Below are positions 12,294 through 23,463 of a stretch of DNA of 64,000 nt, one piece after another (positions within the stretch are counted from its first letter, which is position 1; each line of letters opens with the position of its first letter). The stretch is taken from NCBI RefSeq assembly GCF_008709575.1, contig NZ_VYIK01000001.1:36739-100738 (forward strand), given 5' to 3'. This DNA comes from Mycobacterium sp. (GTDB taxonomy: Bacteria; Actinomycetota; Actinomycetes; Mycobacteriales; Mycobacteriaceae). Made by a program: the position numbers and the translations under genes. A model generated the notes under the pieces. It saw nothing but the letters and a program-made list of their open reading frames with translations, made no database searches and had not been told where the DNA came from.

Positions 12294-15200
12294 CCGGCTT
12301 GTTTTCCCCGGTCGAGCTCGACGACGGTATCGACGCGCTGACCGGTTTCCGGCTGCAGCGACTCGAGGTGCTCAACTGGGGCACGTTCGACCGGCGGGTG
12401 TGGCAGCTGCACCTGCATGGCCGTAACGGTCTGCTCACCGGCGACATCGGCTCGGGCAAATCAACCCTCGTCGACGCCATCACCACCTTGCTGGTGCCTG
12501 CGCACCGCATCGCCTACAACAAAGCCGCCGGCGCCGCGGCACGAGAACGCGACCTGCGCTCCTATGTGCTGGGCCACTACAAGTCCGAGCGCAACGAGAC
12601 GACGGGAAGCTCACGTCCCGTCGGCCTGCGCAGCGCCGGCAGCTACTCGGTGGTGCTGGGCTATTTCCGCAATGCTGGTTTTGGGGCCGATGTCACGCTG
12701 GCGCAGGTGTTCTCGATGAAAGAGGGCGTCAGCGGCCAGCCGGACCGCTTCTATGTCACCGCCGATGCGCAGTTGTCGATCACCGAGCATTTCAGCGGCT
12801 TCGGATCGGAACTGTCCGCCCTGCGCAAACGGTTACGCCAGGCCGGCGCGGCGGTTTTCGACCATTTCCCCGAATACAGCCGCGATTTCCGGCGCAAGCT
12901 GTCGATCGCCTCCGAGCAGGCGATGGAGCTGTTCCACCAGACGGTGTCGATGAAATCGGTGGGCGACCTCAACGACTTCGTCCGCGATCACATGCTCGAA
13001 CCGTTCGACGCCGCCGCGTGGGTGGACAAGCTGATCGCGCATTTCGACGACCTGACCAAGGCGCACGAGGCGGTCGTGATGGCGCGGGCCAAACTCACCG
13101 ACCTCGGCCCGCTGGTCAACGACTGCGACGTGCACGAGGACCTGACCGAACGGCTCGCCGAGCTGCACGCCCAGCGGGATGCGCTGCGCTACTACTTCGC
13201 CGGTCTGCGGGCGCGCCTGTTCACCGAGCAGGCCCAGGCGCTCACCCGGGCAACCGCCGACGCCGAGCATCGCCGCGCCGGGATCGAGGAGAACCTGACA
13301 TCGATGCGCGCGGCGCTGGGCAGCCTGCAACTGGAGCAGGCCGGCCACGGCGGCGCCGAAATCGCCGAGATCGACCGGCAGATCGAGGACCGCTCGGCAC
13401 GACGCGACGACCGGCAGCGCCGGCGCGCTGCCTTCGACGACTGCCTGCGGCGGGCCGGCCTGGACGGTGTTGCCGACGCGGCGCAGTTCGCCCGGCGCCA
13501 AGCCGAGATCATCGCCGCCTCAAAAGATGTGCAGGCGGCGATGGCCGAGGTTTACAACCACAGCACCGACGCGAAAGTCCTTCAGCGCGAGTTGCAAGCC
13601 GAAGCCACCGGGATAGCAACCGAATTGGCGAGTCTGCGTCAGCGCCCCAGCAACATCCCCGATCACAACATGCGCATCCGGCAGCGCTTGTGCGCCGACG
13701 TGGGTGTGAACCCGTCGGCGATTCCGTTCGCCGGCGAGCTGATCCAGATCGCCCCCGAGCACGCCGACTGGGAAGGCGCCGCCGAGCGGGTGCTGCGCGG
13801 GTTCGGGTTGTCGCTATTGGTGCCCCAGGAGCTGTATCGGCAGGTCTCCGACTGGGTCGATGCCAACCATCTCGGCGGCAAGCTCGTCTACTACCGGGTA
13901 CCGGCAACGGTATCGCGGCAGGGCGGCGAAACACCCGGGCCCGGCGCACTTGCCCACAAGCTGCACATCAAAGACGGGCCGTTCTACGAATGGATCGAGC
14001 GTGAGCTGGTCAGGCGCGCGCCGCACGCCTGCGTGGACAGCATGGCGGATTTCCGCCGACACGAGTTCGCGCTCACTCGCGCCGGGCAGATCCGCAGCCG
14101 CGGCGGCCGGCACGAAAAAGACGACTCGCACCGCATCGACGATCGCCGGTTTTACGTCCTGGGCTGGAGCAACGAGGCCAAGATCGACGCGCTGCTCGCC
14201 GACGGGCAGCGGGTGCAGGCCGAGCTCAACCGCGCCGAAGCCACGCTGGCCCGGCTGGCCGCCGAGCAGGACACGATCAGCGCCCGCAAGTCCGCGCTCG
14301 ACCAGCTTGAGGCACTGGCCACCGGTTACGACGACATCGACTGGGAGTCCACGGTCGCCGAGATCGACCGGCTCGCCGCCCGCAAGCGCGAGTTGGAGGC
14401 CTCCTGCGGTGAGCTGGCCCGCATCGGCCGTGAGATCGCTTCGGTCGAGGCCGAGATCGAGGCGGCAGACGAGCAGCGTCGCCGCATCGAGCAGGACATC
14501 GGCAAACTGTCCCAGGACCAGGACCGGGCCCAGGCCGGCGCGGCCGCCGCCGCCGCGATCGCAGCGGAGCCGGGCGCAGAGAACGCCGCGCGCCACTACG
14601 ACGCGCTGGCGGCCCGCATCGGCGCTGAGCCGGCCACCGCGGAAGCCTGCGCGGACGAGGAACCGAAACACTATCGGGCGCTGACCGCCGACGCGGAAGC
14701 CGTCGGCGCCAAAGCCGAGCAGCTGGGCCGGCGGATCGTCGGGCGGATGGCCGAGTTCCGCCGCAAATATCCCCACGACACCCTCGAGATGGACGACCAC
14801 GTCGCCGCCGCCGGCGAATACCGCGCGCTGCGCGAGCGGCTGCTCAGCGACGACCTGCCGCGTTTCGAGGCCGCGTTCAAGGAATACCTGAACACCAACA
14901 CGATTCGTGACATCGCCGGATTCCATTCCGAGCTCAACAAACAAGTCGAGCTGATCGGCTCGCGCATCGGGGTCATCAACGAATCCCTGGTGGGGATCGA
15001 CTACAACCCCGGCCGCTATATCCGGCTCGAAGAATCACCGACCCCCAACCGGGAGATCCGCGAGTTCCGCGACGAGCTGCGCCGCTGCAGCGACGGCTCG
15101 ATCGGCGCCGAGGTGAGCGACCAGTACTCCGAAGAGCGGTTCTTGCTGGTCAAGGAGCTGATCGAAAAGTTCCGCGGCCGCGAAGGCGTGACCGAGGCGG

Positions 15201-15679
15201 ACCGCAACTGGGTGAAACGGGTCACCGATGTGCGTAACTGGTGTACGTTCGCGGCCTCGGAACGGTGGCGCAGCGACGACAGCGAGTACGAAAACTACAC
15301 CGACTCCGGCGGCAAGTCGGGCGGGCAGAAAGAAAAACTCGCCTACACCATCTTGGCCGCGTCACTTGCCTACCAGTTCAATCTGAAATGGGGAGTCAAG
15401 CGCTCCAAGGATTTTCGTTTCGTGGTGATCGACGAGGCGTTCGGCCGCGGCTCAGATGACTCGACCCGCTTCGCGTTGTCGTTGTTCGCCAAGCTGGGCC
15501 TGCAACTGCTGATCGTCACCCCGCTGCAGAAAATCCACGTGATCGAGCCGTTCGTGTCCTCGGTGGGCTACGTGGAAAACAAGCAGGGCAACAACTCTGC
15601 ACTGCAATGCTTGACCATCGAGGAATACCGCGCCCACAAACGGCTGCGCGCCATGATCGCCATCGACGGTGCGCCGTGA
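12290..15679 (+). CDS. jetC: Wadjet SMC-like ATPase JetC
   Basis: Walker [15 protein letters not shown], long coiled coil, signature [15 protein letters not shown], Walker [19 protein letters not shown] start overlaps jetB stop. Confidence 0.93.
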   Translation: MTGLFSPVELDDGIDALTGFRLQRLEVLNWGTFDRRVWQLHLHGRNGLLTGDIGSGKSTLVDAITTLLVPAHRIAYNKAAGAAARERDLRSYVLGHYKSERNETTGSSRPVGLRSAGSYSVVLGYFRNAGFGADVTLAQVFSMKEGVSGQPDRFYVTADAQLSITEHFSGFGSELSALRKRLRQAGAAVFDHFPEYSRDFRRKLSIASEQAMELFHQTVSMKSVGDLNDFVRDHMLEPFDAAAWVDKLIAHFDDLTKAHEAVVMARAKLTDLGPLVNDCDVHEDLTERLAELHAQRDALRYYFAGLRARLFTEQAQALTRATADAEHRRAGIEENLTSMRAALGSLQLEQAGHGGAEIAEIDRQIEDRSARRDDRQRRRAAFDDCLRRAGLDGVADAAQFARRQAEIIAASKDVQAAMAEVYNHSTDAKVLQRELQAEATGIATELASLRQRPSNIPDHNMRIRQRLCADVGVNPSAIPFAGELIQIAPEHADWEGAAERVLRGFGLSLLVPQELYRQVSDWVDANHLGGKLVYYRVPATVSRQGGETPGPGALAHKLHIKDGPFYEWIERELVRRAPHACVDSMADFRRHEFALTRAGQIRSRGGRHEKDDSHRIDDRRFYVLGWSNEAKIDALLADGQRVQAELNRAEATLARLAAEQDTISARKSALDQLEALATGYDDIDWESTVAEIDRLAARKRELEASCGELARIGREIASVEAEIEAADEQRRRIEQDIGKLSQDQDRAQAGAAAAAAIAAEPGAENAARHYDALAARIGAEPATAEACADEEPKHYRALTADAEAVGAKAEQLGRRIVGRMAEFRRKYPHDTLEMDDHVAAAGEYRALRERLLSDDLPRFEAAFKEYLNTNTIRDIAGFHSELNKQVELIGSRIGVINESLVGIDYNPGRYIRLEESPTPNREIREFRDELRRCSDGSIGAEVSDQYSEERFLLVKELIEKFRGREGVTEADRNWVKRVTDVRNWCTFAASERWRSDDSEYENYTDSGGKSGGQKEKLAYTILAASLAYQFNLKWGVKRSKDFRFVVIDEAFGRGSDDSTRFALSLFAKLGLQLLIVTPLQKIHVIEPFVSSVGYVENKQGNNSALQCLTIEEYRAHKRLRAMIAIDGAP

Positions 15680-16848
15680 CCGCCTGGTCGACTCCGGTGA
15701 GCATCCGCGCTCGGCTGCGCAAAAAGTGGGACACCGGCGCGCCGCTGGCGCAGCGCGCCCGCGGTGAGGCGTTCACCCCGATCGATCTGCCGTTGCGGGG
15801 CCCGACCGCGAGCGAACTGGGTCCGCGATACGCCGAGGTTTCCGCCTGGGTGCGGCAGTGGGCAGACCAGCGTGGCCCGGCTCAGCTGATCACCAAGACG
15901 CTCGGTGGGCGCCGCATCGGGGCTAACGCGATCCCCGACCGCTTCCGTATCGAGACATTCGAGGATCTCTGCTGCTTTTTGGGCACCACCGCCGAGGCGC
16001 GCCGGCATCGCGAGCTGGTGGAGTTGACCGATGCGATGTCACCGCGGCTGCGGTCCTGGGTTGTCGACAAACCCCTGCGCGCCCTGGCCCACCAGGAGCA
16101 CTTCGAGCGGCTGCTGGCCTGCGTGGGCTGGTTGGTCGACAACGCCGGCCGCGGCTATTACCTGCGCCAGATCGACGTGCCCGGCGTGGACACCAAGTTC
16201 ATCGAAAACCACCGCGCGATCCTGGCCGAACTTGTCGACCTGGTCACGGGTCGCCCCCCGGTCACCGACGGGCGGGATTTCGCGGGCCGGTACGGCTTTC
16301 GGACCAAACCGGCGCGGGTGCGGATCCGCTTTCTTGACCCGGCGGTGTCGCCGTTTCCGCCGGGCATCACTGACGTGGAACTGTGCGCCGAGGAACTGGC
16401 CAGCCTGCCGCTGCGCGTGCAGCGGGTGTTCGTGGCAGAAAACGAGGTGAGCTGCCTGGCTTTTCCGGCGGTTGCCCGCGCGCTGCTGATTTTCGGCGGA
16501 GGATACGCGGTGCACCGGGTGAGCCGCGTGAGCTGGCTGCACGAGGTGCCGCTGTATTACTGGGGCGACATCGACACGCACGGTTTTGCGATTCTGGACC
16601 GGCTGCGCGCCGGATTCCCGTCGGCGCAGTCGATGCTGATGGACCGCGCGACGCTGCTGGCCCACGAAACCCAGTGGGATCGTGAACCCGCGCCGGTGAA
16701 CACCGATCTGGTGCATCTGAGCGCCGACGAGGCCGCGCTGTATCGAGATCTCGTCGAGGACACCTTCGGTGCGGCGGTCCGCCTGGAACAGGAGCACATC
16801 GCCTACCCGATGCTGGAAGCGGCGGTGTCGGCGGCGGCATCGGTGTAA
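15676..16848 (+). CDS. jetD: Wadjet nuclease subunit JetD (DUF3322/DUF2220, Toprim)
   Basis: [37 protein letters not shown] Toprim motif; GTG start overlaps jetC stop. Confidence 0.92.
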   Translation: MTAWSTPVSIRARLRKKWDTGAPLAQRARGEAFTPIDLPLRGPTASELGPRYAEVSAWVRQWADQRGPAQLITKTLGGRRIGANAIPDRFRIETFEDLCCFLGTTAEARRHRELVELTDAMSPRLRSWVVDKPLRALAHQEHFERLLACVGWLVDNAGRGYYLRQIDVPGVDTKFIENHRAILAELVDLVTGRPPVTDGRDFAGRYGFRTKPARVRIRFLDPAVSPFPPGITDVELCAEELASLPLRVQRVFVAENEVSCLAFPAVARALLIFGGGYAVHRVSRVSWLHEVPLYYWGDIDTHGFAILDRLRAGFPSAQSMLMDRATLLAHETQWDREPAPVNTDLVHLSADEAALYRDLVEDTFGAAVRLEQEHIAYPMLEAAVSAAASV

Positions 16849-16941
16849 CGGCGCGCGCCGCAGGCGATGCCGCGTAGATTTCGCCCGGTTGCGAAAAGAC
16901 CTCGATCGGATAGCCAGCCAGCAGATCGCCCCTCGTGGCAG

Positions 16942-17088
16942 GTGCAGCGGGGACTCATCGACAGTTCGGTCGTGATCGGCCTGGACCGTCTCGACGCCAA
17001 GCGGCTTCCGGTCGACCTGCCGCTCTACACCCGCAACATCGACGACTTGCGCCGGCTCGACCACCTGCTGACCATCGTCGCCGTCTGA
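16942..17088 (+). pseudogene. Internally deleted VapC-like PIN toxin remnant
   Basis: GLIDSSVVIGLDRLDAKRLP (PIN N-terminus) joined to DLPLYTRNIDDLRRLDHLLTIVAV (PIN C-terminus), middle missing. Confidence 0.65.
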
Positions 17089-17106
17089 GCGGCAGACTAG
17101 GGGTTC

Positions 17107-18096
17107 ATGGCGGAGTTGTTGATCGCGGCCAACCCGGACCGGGATTCCCGGCTGCCCTACCTGTTGCGGATTCCACAACCCGGGGGTGACCTGCTGTTTC
17201 GGACCGCCGGAACGTGGCCTCGGGTCAAGGCGTTGTACTGCTACCCGGTCGATCTGGCCGAGTGGCCGGCCGATCCGGTGATCGTTGACCGCGTGGCGCT
17301 GCGCTCGTGTCAGCGCCGGGGCGCGGCCATCGACGTGATCGCGGCGAGATCCCGGGAAAACCGTTCGCAGCTGGTGTTCACCACCGCGCGCGGGCGCGAC
17401 GCGGTGTTTTGGCAATCCCCGCGCACCCGCAAGCAGGCCCGCCCCAACGTGCGCACCCCGACCGCACGCGCCCAGGGCATCGAGCAGCTGCAGATCATCG
17501 TCGACGCCCACGAGCAGTACCCCTACCGGTTTGCCACCCAGCAGGTGCACACCGTTCGCCGAGCATTGCCGTGCGGCGACTACGGACTGGTCGTCGACGG
17601 ACTGCTGGTGGCCAGCGTGGAACGCAAATCCCTGGCCGATCTGGTCACCAGCCTCACCGGCGGCACGCTGCGCTACCAGGTCGCCGACCTGGCCGCGCTG
17701 CCGCGCGCAGCCCTGGTCGTGGAGGACCGCTACTCGCAGCTGTTCAAACTCGACCGCGTGCGCCCCGCCGTGATCGCCGACGGGCTGGCCGAACTGCAGG
17801 TCCGCTGGCCCACCGTGCCGGTGATGTTTTGCGAGACCCGCCAGCTGGCCGGGGAATGGACCTACCGGTTCTTGGCCGCCGCGTACCTCTGGGCGACTAC
17901 TGAACACGCTGCACTACAACGTATTTCAGCGCCTCAGATCGACGTCACCGATCTGGATCAGGCCCCCGGGGCACCGGAGCCGAGCACCGCCGAGGTGCGC
18001 GCCTGGGCCCGCACTGCCGGATTGCCGGTGCCCGACCGCGGCCGCCTGCGCCCCGACATCTGGCAGGCCTGGCACGACGCCAACCACCCCGGATGA
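17107..18096 (+). CDS. ERCC4/XPF-type nuclease with C-terminal Lsr2-like DNA-binding domain
   Basis: IIVDAHEQYPYRF..CGDYGLVVDG..VERKSLADLV (GD...ERKxxxD active site); C-terminus AEVRAWARTAGLPVPDRGRLRPDIWQAWHDA resembles Lsr2 C-terminal domain (RGR). Confidence 0.85.
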   Translation: MAELLIAANPDRDSRLPYLLRIPQPGGDLLFRTAGTWPRVKALYCYPVDLAEWPADPVIVDRVALRSCQRRGAAIDVIAARSRENRSQLVFTTARGRDAVFWQSPRTRKQARPNVRTPTARAQGIEQLQIIVDAHEQYPYRFATQQVHTVRRALPCGDYGLVVDGLLVASVERKSLADLVTSLTGGTLRYQVADLAALPRAALVVEDRYSQLFKLDRVRPAVIADGLAELQVRWPTVPVMFCETRQLAGEWTYRFLAAAYLWATTEHAALQRISAPQIDVTDLDQAPGAPEPSTAEVRAWARTAGLPVPDRGRLRPDIWQAWHDANHPG

Positions 18097-18113
18097 TCGC
18101 GAAGGCGCGCCCC

Positions 18114-18181
18114 GGTGCCGCGAAAGTGCGACTGCCGACCTATTCCCCGCGTATGGGCGTCGCCAGTTGCACTGTCGCGGT
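18114..18181. repeat. REP-like hairpin repeat, copy 1
   Basis: ggtgccgcgaaagtgcgactgccgacctatt...gccagttgcactgtcgcgg, inverted arms. Confidence 0.8.
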
Positions 18182-18216
18182 TCACGTCCCGGCGCGCTGC
18201 GTAGACAGGCTGCCGG

Positions 18217-18624
18217 TCAGACCTTGATGATCGTCAGGCCGGCCGCGCCGTCGAGGGCGGCGAAGTCGTCGTCCTGGGTGACGACGGGCAGCGCTCGCGA
18301 AGCAGCGATGGCTGCGATCCATAGGTCGTTGATCCGGACTCGGCGGCCAGTCTCGGCCAGATGGATGCGTAGCCGCGCCCACATGCGCGCCGCTTCCTCA
18401 TCGACGGGCAGTGTTTCCATGTCCGCAACGGATTCGAGGGTCGCCAGTCGTTGCGCGCGGCTGTCGGAACTGCGTGCGGCCAGCACGCCGACGGTGAGTT
18501 CGGCGAGAGTGATCACAGTAGTCGCGACCTCGGCGGGGATCAGCGACTCCTCGAGTTGACGGCCCGTTTCGGAGGCGATGAACACCGATGTATCGAGCAG
18601 CCCGGCCGGCGGTGTCTGGCTCAT
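18217..18624 (-). CDS. VapC-type PIN-domain toxin
   Basis: GLLDTSVFIASE, TLAELTVGV, RINDLWIAAIAASRALPVVTQDDDFAAL. Confidence 0.92.
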   Translation of the reverse strand: MSQTPPAGLLDTSVFIASETGRQLEESLIPAEVATTVITLAELTVGVLAARSSDSRAQRLATLESVADMETLPVDEEAARMWARLRIHLAETGRRVRINDLWIAAIAASRALPVVTQDDDFAALDGAAGLTIIKV

Positions 18625-18881
18625 CGAACCGGACCGAGATCGTCGGTGCTGTCGCCGGCGAGGAGCGCAAGGTCGTCGCGCAAACCTGGATCCGCTTGCG
18701 CACGGTGCAACCGGGCCAGAAACTCGGTTTTGGCCAGCCAGCGCCGACGCGGCGGCTCAGCTGCGGTGAGCAGTGCGACGGGGCGGCCTTTGACCGTGAT
18801 GGTGATGTCTTCTCCGGCTTGGACACGGCGAAGCACACCCGCCGTATCATTGCGCAACTCGCGGGAAGCTACCTCAGGCAT
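18621..18881 (-). CDS. Phd/VapB-type antitoxin
   Basis: VASRELRNDTAGVLRRVQAGEDITITVKGRPVALL; stop overlaps vapC start. Confidence 0.92.
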   Translation of the reverse strand: MPEVASRELRNDTAGVLRRVQAGEDITITVKGRPVALLTAAEPPRRRWLAKTEFLARLHRAQADPGLRDDLALLAGDSTDDLGPVR

Positions 18882-19222
18882 GCTACAAATGTACTACGTT
18901 CGTAGCATCGCGCCCGCTAGGGTCGTGCCGGCCCGAACAAACTCCGCCATGCTGGCGCAGATCGACCGGTTAGTTTGGAGCACGGACTGATTCGATGACT
19001 CATGCGCCGAGCCGGCTAACGGCTGTCACATCACCATCGTCGGCCGATACTGTCCTGCGATCAAACCCTGTGCACTGTTTGGCATCACGTTGGCCAAAAA
19101 CGTCAGCTCGGTGGGTTGCGTCGCCGCGCCCCGGCGGCGATGTCGAGCACGTCAGGCGATGGACACGCACTCGCCGACGGATGGACTTACCGGTTAGGCA
19201 TCGAGTCACCGATCTGGACCGG

Positions 19223-19290
19223 GGTGCCGCGAAAGTGCAACTGCCGACCTACTTCTCGAGGCAGGCGTCGTCAGTTGCACTTTCGCGCGG
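19223..19290. repeat. REP-like hairpin repeat, copy 2
   Basis: ggtgccgcgaaagtgcaactgccgacctactt...gtcagttgcactttcgcgcgg; arms GCGAAAGTGCAACTG/CAGTTGCACTTTCGC. Confidence 0.85.
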
Positions 19291-19311
19291 GCGGCTGGTA
19301 CACCTCGCTCA

Positions 19312-22300
19312 GGCGAGCAACCCGCGGATGTCGTCAGCGGTCAGCGCCGAGCCGAACGCGTTACCGTCATCGATGACGCTGGCGAAGAGCTTGGCCTTGC
19401 GGGCGTTGAGGGGCCATCACTTTGTCTTCGATGGTGTCGTGGGCGATGAGCCGATACACCATGACGTTGCGGGGGTCTGGCCGATGCGGTGAGTGCGGTC
19501 GATAGCCTGCGCCTCGGTGGCCGGGTTCCACCACGGATCGAGTAAAAAGCAGTAGTCGGCCTCGGTGAGGTTCAGCCCGAACCCGCCAGCCTTGAGGCTG
19601 ATCAGGAACACCGGGGCGTGGCCGTCTTTGAATCTCGCCACCGCAGCCGCGCGGTTGCGCGTGCGACCGTCAAGGTAGCAGTAGTCGATTCCGTCAGCGT
19701 AGAGGCGGTCGCGGACCCGGCCCAGGAACCGGGTGAACTGACTGAACACCAGCGCGAGGTGCCCGCCGTCGGCGACATCGCGAAGATGCTCGGCGAGCAC
19801 GTCGATCTTGGCGCATCCCAGCTTGTCATAGGCGGGATCGACCAGCCCGGGGTGTAGCGCCATCTGGCGCAGCACGGTCAACGACTTGAGGATGGTGAAC
19901 CGGTTTCTCGCCATGTCATCGAGCAGACCAAGCACCTTTTGCCGTTCCCGTTGCAGCCGCTTGTCGTACAGGCCGCGGTGCCGCGGCGCCAGCTCGATAT
20001 CGAGGATCTGCTCTTGTTTGGGCGGCAACTCGGCGGCTACCAGTTCTTTCGTGCGACGTTTGACCAGCGGCTTGATGCGGCGACGCAACAGCGCCATCAG
20101 CTCGGGGTCGCCGGTCTTTTCGATGGGCTTGGCGAAGAAGTCGGCGAACTTCGTCGGGTTGGGGAACAGCCCCGGAGCGGTGATCGACAGCAGCGCCCAC
20201 AGCTCCATCAGGTTGTTTTCCATCGGGGTGCCGGTGATCGCCAACTTGAACGGCGCCGTCAGCTTACGTGCGCACTGGTAGGTCTTGGCGTGATGGTTCT
20301 TCACCTACTGGGCTTCGTCGAGGATCAGGCCCGACCACAAACGAGCGGCGTGGGCATCGAAGTCCAGCCGAAAGAGCGCGTAGGAGGTGACCACGACATG
20401 GGCGCCCGCCGCAAGCTCGTCGAGGTCGGCACCGGCGCGGCCGAAGATCGGCACCACCGAGAGCTCGGGCGCGAACCGCGCGGCCTCGGCGACCCAGTTG
20501 GCCACCACGCTGGCCGGCGCGACGACCAAAAATGGCGCCATGTCCGGATTCTGTTGATGGGCGCGGCAAATCAGCGCCAGTGTCTGCAGGGTCTTGCCCA
20601 GACCCATGTCGTCGGCCAAGATTCCGCCGAGCCCGGAGTCGTACAGGGTCGTCAGCCACAAGAGCCCCCCGGCCTGATAGGGCCTTAGCTCGGCATGAAG
20701 GCCGGCCGGCGCTGCCACCGGTTCCACACCCTGCAGTGCGCGCAGAGCGACAACCTGGCGGCGCCATTCGCGGGCTTGGCGCGTCACGACACCCAGCTCG
20801 GCCAGCTCGTCGAACAACCCGACCTGGAACCGACCGATCCGGGGCGGCCCCTCGTCGGCGTCGGTGAGTGCGCGAGCCTCCTCGATGAGCCGACGCAGCT
20901 TGACCAGCTCCGGCTTGTCCAGCGCGAAGTAGGCGCCATCGGCGAGCAGCAGGTGAGACTGACCGGAGGCGAGCGCGGTGAACACGGTGACGAAGGGAAT
21001 CTTTTTGCCTTCGATGCTGATCGTGACGCCCAGGTCGAACCAGTCCGTTTCCCCGGCCACCGCGTCGGTTCTGACCGCGATGACCAGCGAGCCGCCCGTC
21101 TCTCGGTAATCCGCCGGGTCGCCGGTGACCTGCAAGTCGACTTCGGGAAGCTCGGCCAGCAGCGGTTGCGCCTCGGTGCAAAACCGCATCGTGTCCAACC
21201 CGGATAGCCGCACCCTGTTGATCAGCGTGCCATCGTCGGCGCGCAGCCCCCATCGCTCCAGCGGTGCATCGATGTGTGCGGCCAGTCTGCGCTCCGCTTC
21301 CAGATCGCGGCTGGCCGCATACACCGATCCACCGAGCGGCGCGCGAAACTCGTCGTCGCCGACGCGGTATAGCCACTCCCAGGTCAACTCGAGTTCGTGC
21401 TGACCCTGGTAGTCGGCCCGCAACAGCAATCTCGGCCCTACGATCTCGGGCGGGCAGAACGATTCGTCCGACGACGTGATGACCGCGACGCGGCGCAGCC
21501 GCGGGTAGTACTCCGCAGCGAACCTACCCGCCTCACCGGCCGGTATGACAAGCGGCTGGCCGCTGAGCGCCATGCGTTGCAACGCTTCGGCTGCCGGCTT
21601 GTCCAGTTGAGCTAGCCGTAGTCCGCCGTCGGCGTACACCACGCCATGACCCGAGGACCCGATAAACCCGATCGGCCGGGCAGCGATGCCGTCGACGCGA
21701 AGCACGGGCTTGACCAGGAGGGTGCCGGCTGCCTCGACCGTGACGTCCAGGCACAGCTGCGCCGCGTCGTAGACCGGCACCTCCGTGGCGGGCTTAGCCT
21801 GTATCAACCGGAGCCCGACGCGCCGGGCCTCGCTCAGCAGCGGCCACAGCCGCGGAGACTCGAAATGCAGAAGCGATATCGTTTTCGGCTCGCCGTAGGC
21901 ATAGCCTCCGTAGGAATAGCTGTAATAACCGTTCGAATTCGGGCTCGACGCCCGGTAGGTCGCGTAGAGTTCCTGCAACAACCGAACCTGGGCATCCGGA
22001 TTACCACTGTGGCGCAACATGGTCAGCCCTGCCCAGCTCAGATCGCCGGCCACCCAGCCGCCGCGCTTACCGGGCCGCACGAGCCGGGCGTCAAGGCTTG
22101 GCTTAAGCCCGCTGCCGGATAGGTTCAGCTCGATCGCCAAGGAGTTCCCCCCTGATCGGCGGTCGAAAGCGGGGGAAGTAGCGCCTCCAGCGACTGGCGC
22201 CAATGCGAGGGTGCCGCCGCACGCAACGCATCATGCTGGCCCGAATCTCCGCTGCTCCACCAGCGGCGATCACCAATGCCGCGACATGCTTACAGGCCGC

Positions 22301-22570
22301 TCGTATCGGGCAACTGCAAAGCCCGCTTTCGACACGCCAGGTCTCATCGTCGACTGGCCTCAGCCGCACCGTGGTGGTGTAAGTGCGACCCCGGCTACCG
22401 CGAACACTACCGACGAGATCGTTGGCGTCGGCGTTCCACAGGCACCGCAGCACGCGGCCCTGGCGTGCATAGGCTATGCCGCGGCGATAGGACTCCCCGC
22501 CGACCAGTTCCAGCGCGCTGGCACCATCAACCGAGGGGAATATCAGCGACTACACGACCACACCGTAACG
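19312..22570 (-). pseudogene. SWIM zinc finger + SNF2-family helicase, disrupted by an in-frame stop and several frameshifts
   Basis: SWIM CxCx..CxH (GLCSCPIRAACKHVAAL) at about 22.3 kb; DDMGLGKTLQTLALI and LILDEAQ in ORF 20305-22203; TAG at 20305-20307; remainder in ORF 19417-20304 to HRIGQT, then frameshifts. Confidence 0.85.
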
Positions 22571-22783
22571 GCGGACTCCGACACGACAGCCCAGCCAGAC
22601 CCACGACACGCGACATTGGTGACGATGGGGTTCTTGTGTCTGACGTGACAAATGTATGTCACCGAGGGTGAAGTTGTTGCGAAAAATCGGCTGAAATCTC
22701 GCAACGACGTCACATTCGACGCGGAGCGGGCGGGCCCGTCGGGTCCGGAAGCGTCGTGCGGCTCGGCTAGAGTGCCGGGCATT

Positions 22784-23458
22784 ATGCTTCGTCTCCTGGT
22801 CGCATCGGCTCTCGCCGTCGCAGCCCTAGCGGCGTGCGACAGCCACCCCGGCCCAGCCGCTGGTACGCGCCAGGTCACAGTCACCGGCGCGGGCGCTGTC
22901 GAAGGCGTTCCCGACACCCTCACCGCTGATGTCGCTATCGAGTTCACCGCGCCTGACGTGGCCGCTGCAATCGACCGGACGGGCCAGCGACAGCAGGCCG
23001 TGATCACCGCGCTGACCGGGGCCGGAGTGGACAGCAAAGACATCAGCACTATCGACGTCACCGTGCAGCCGCGCTACGACGGCGGCGGCACCGTGATCGG
23101 CTACCGCGCGGCCGACTCGATCCGGGTCAGGGTCCGCAAGACCGACGCGGCATCGCAACTGCTGGACCTGATCGTGAGCACCGGCGGTGATGCGACCCGG
23201 ATCGACTCGGTGAGTTATTCCATCGACGACGACTCCGAACTGGTCAAGAACGCACGCGCGAGGGCTTTCCAGGACGCCAAAGACCGCGCCGGGCAGTACG
23301 CCGCGCTGGCCGGGCTGCACTTGGGCAAGCTGATCTCGATCTCGGAAGCCCCGCCTGGCAGCACGCCACCGCGGGCGCCGATGGCCGCCGACGTGCCGCT
23401 GCCGCCCGGCCGCCAGACAGTGAACTTCTCGGTCACCGCGGTGTGGGAACTGCGCTAG
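22784..23458 (+). CDS. lpqG: SIMPL-domain (DUF541) lipoprotein LpqG
   Basis: LLVASALAVAALAACDS lipobox; QVTVTGAGAVEGVPDTLTADVAIEF. Confidence 0.88.
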   Translation: MLRLLVASALAVAALAACDSHPGPAAGTRQVTVTGAGAVEGVPDTLTADVAIEFTAPDVAAAIDRTGQRQQAVITALTGAGVDSKDISTIDVTVQPRYDGGGTVIGYRAADSIRVRVRKTDAASQLLDLIVSTGGDATRIDSVSYSIDDDSELVKNARARAFQDAKDRAGQYAALAGLHLGKLISISEAPPGSTPPRAPMAADVPLPPGRQTVNFSVTAVWELR

Positions 23459-23463
23459 CCCCG

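Noticed and set aside
16039-17907. 622-aa minus-strand ORF opposite jetD and ERCC4 nuclease
   Set aside because: Spans two real genes and their intergenic region; composition typical of antisense shadow.
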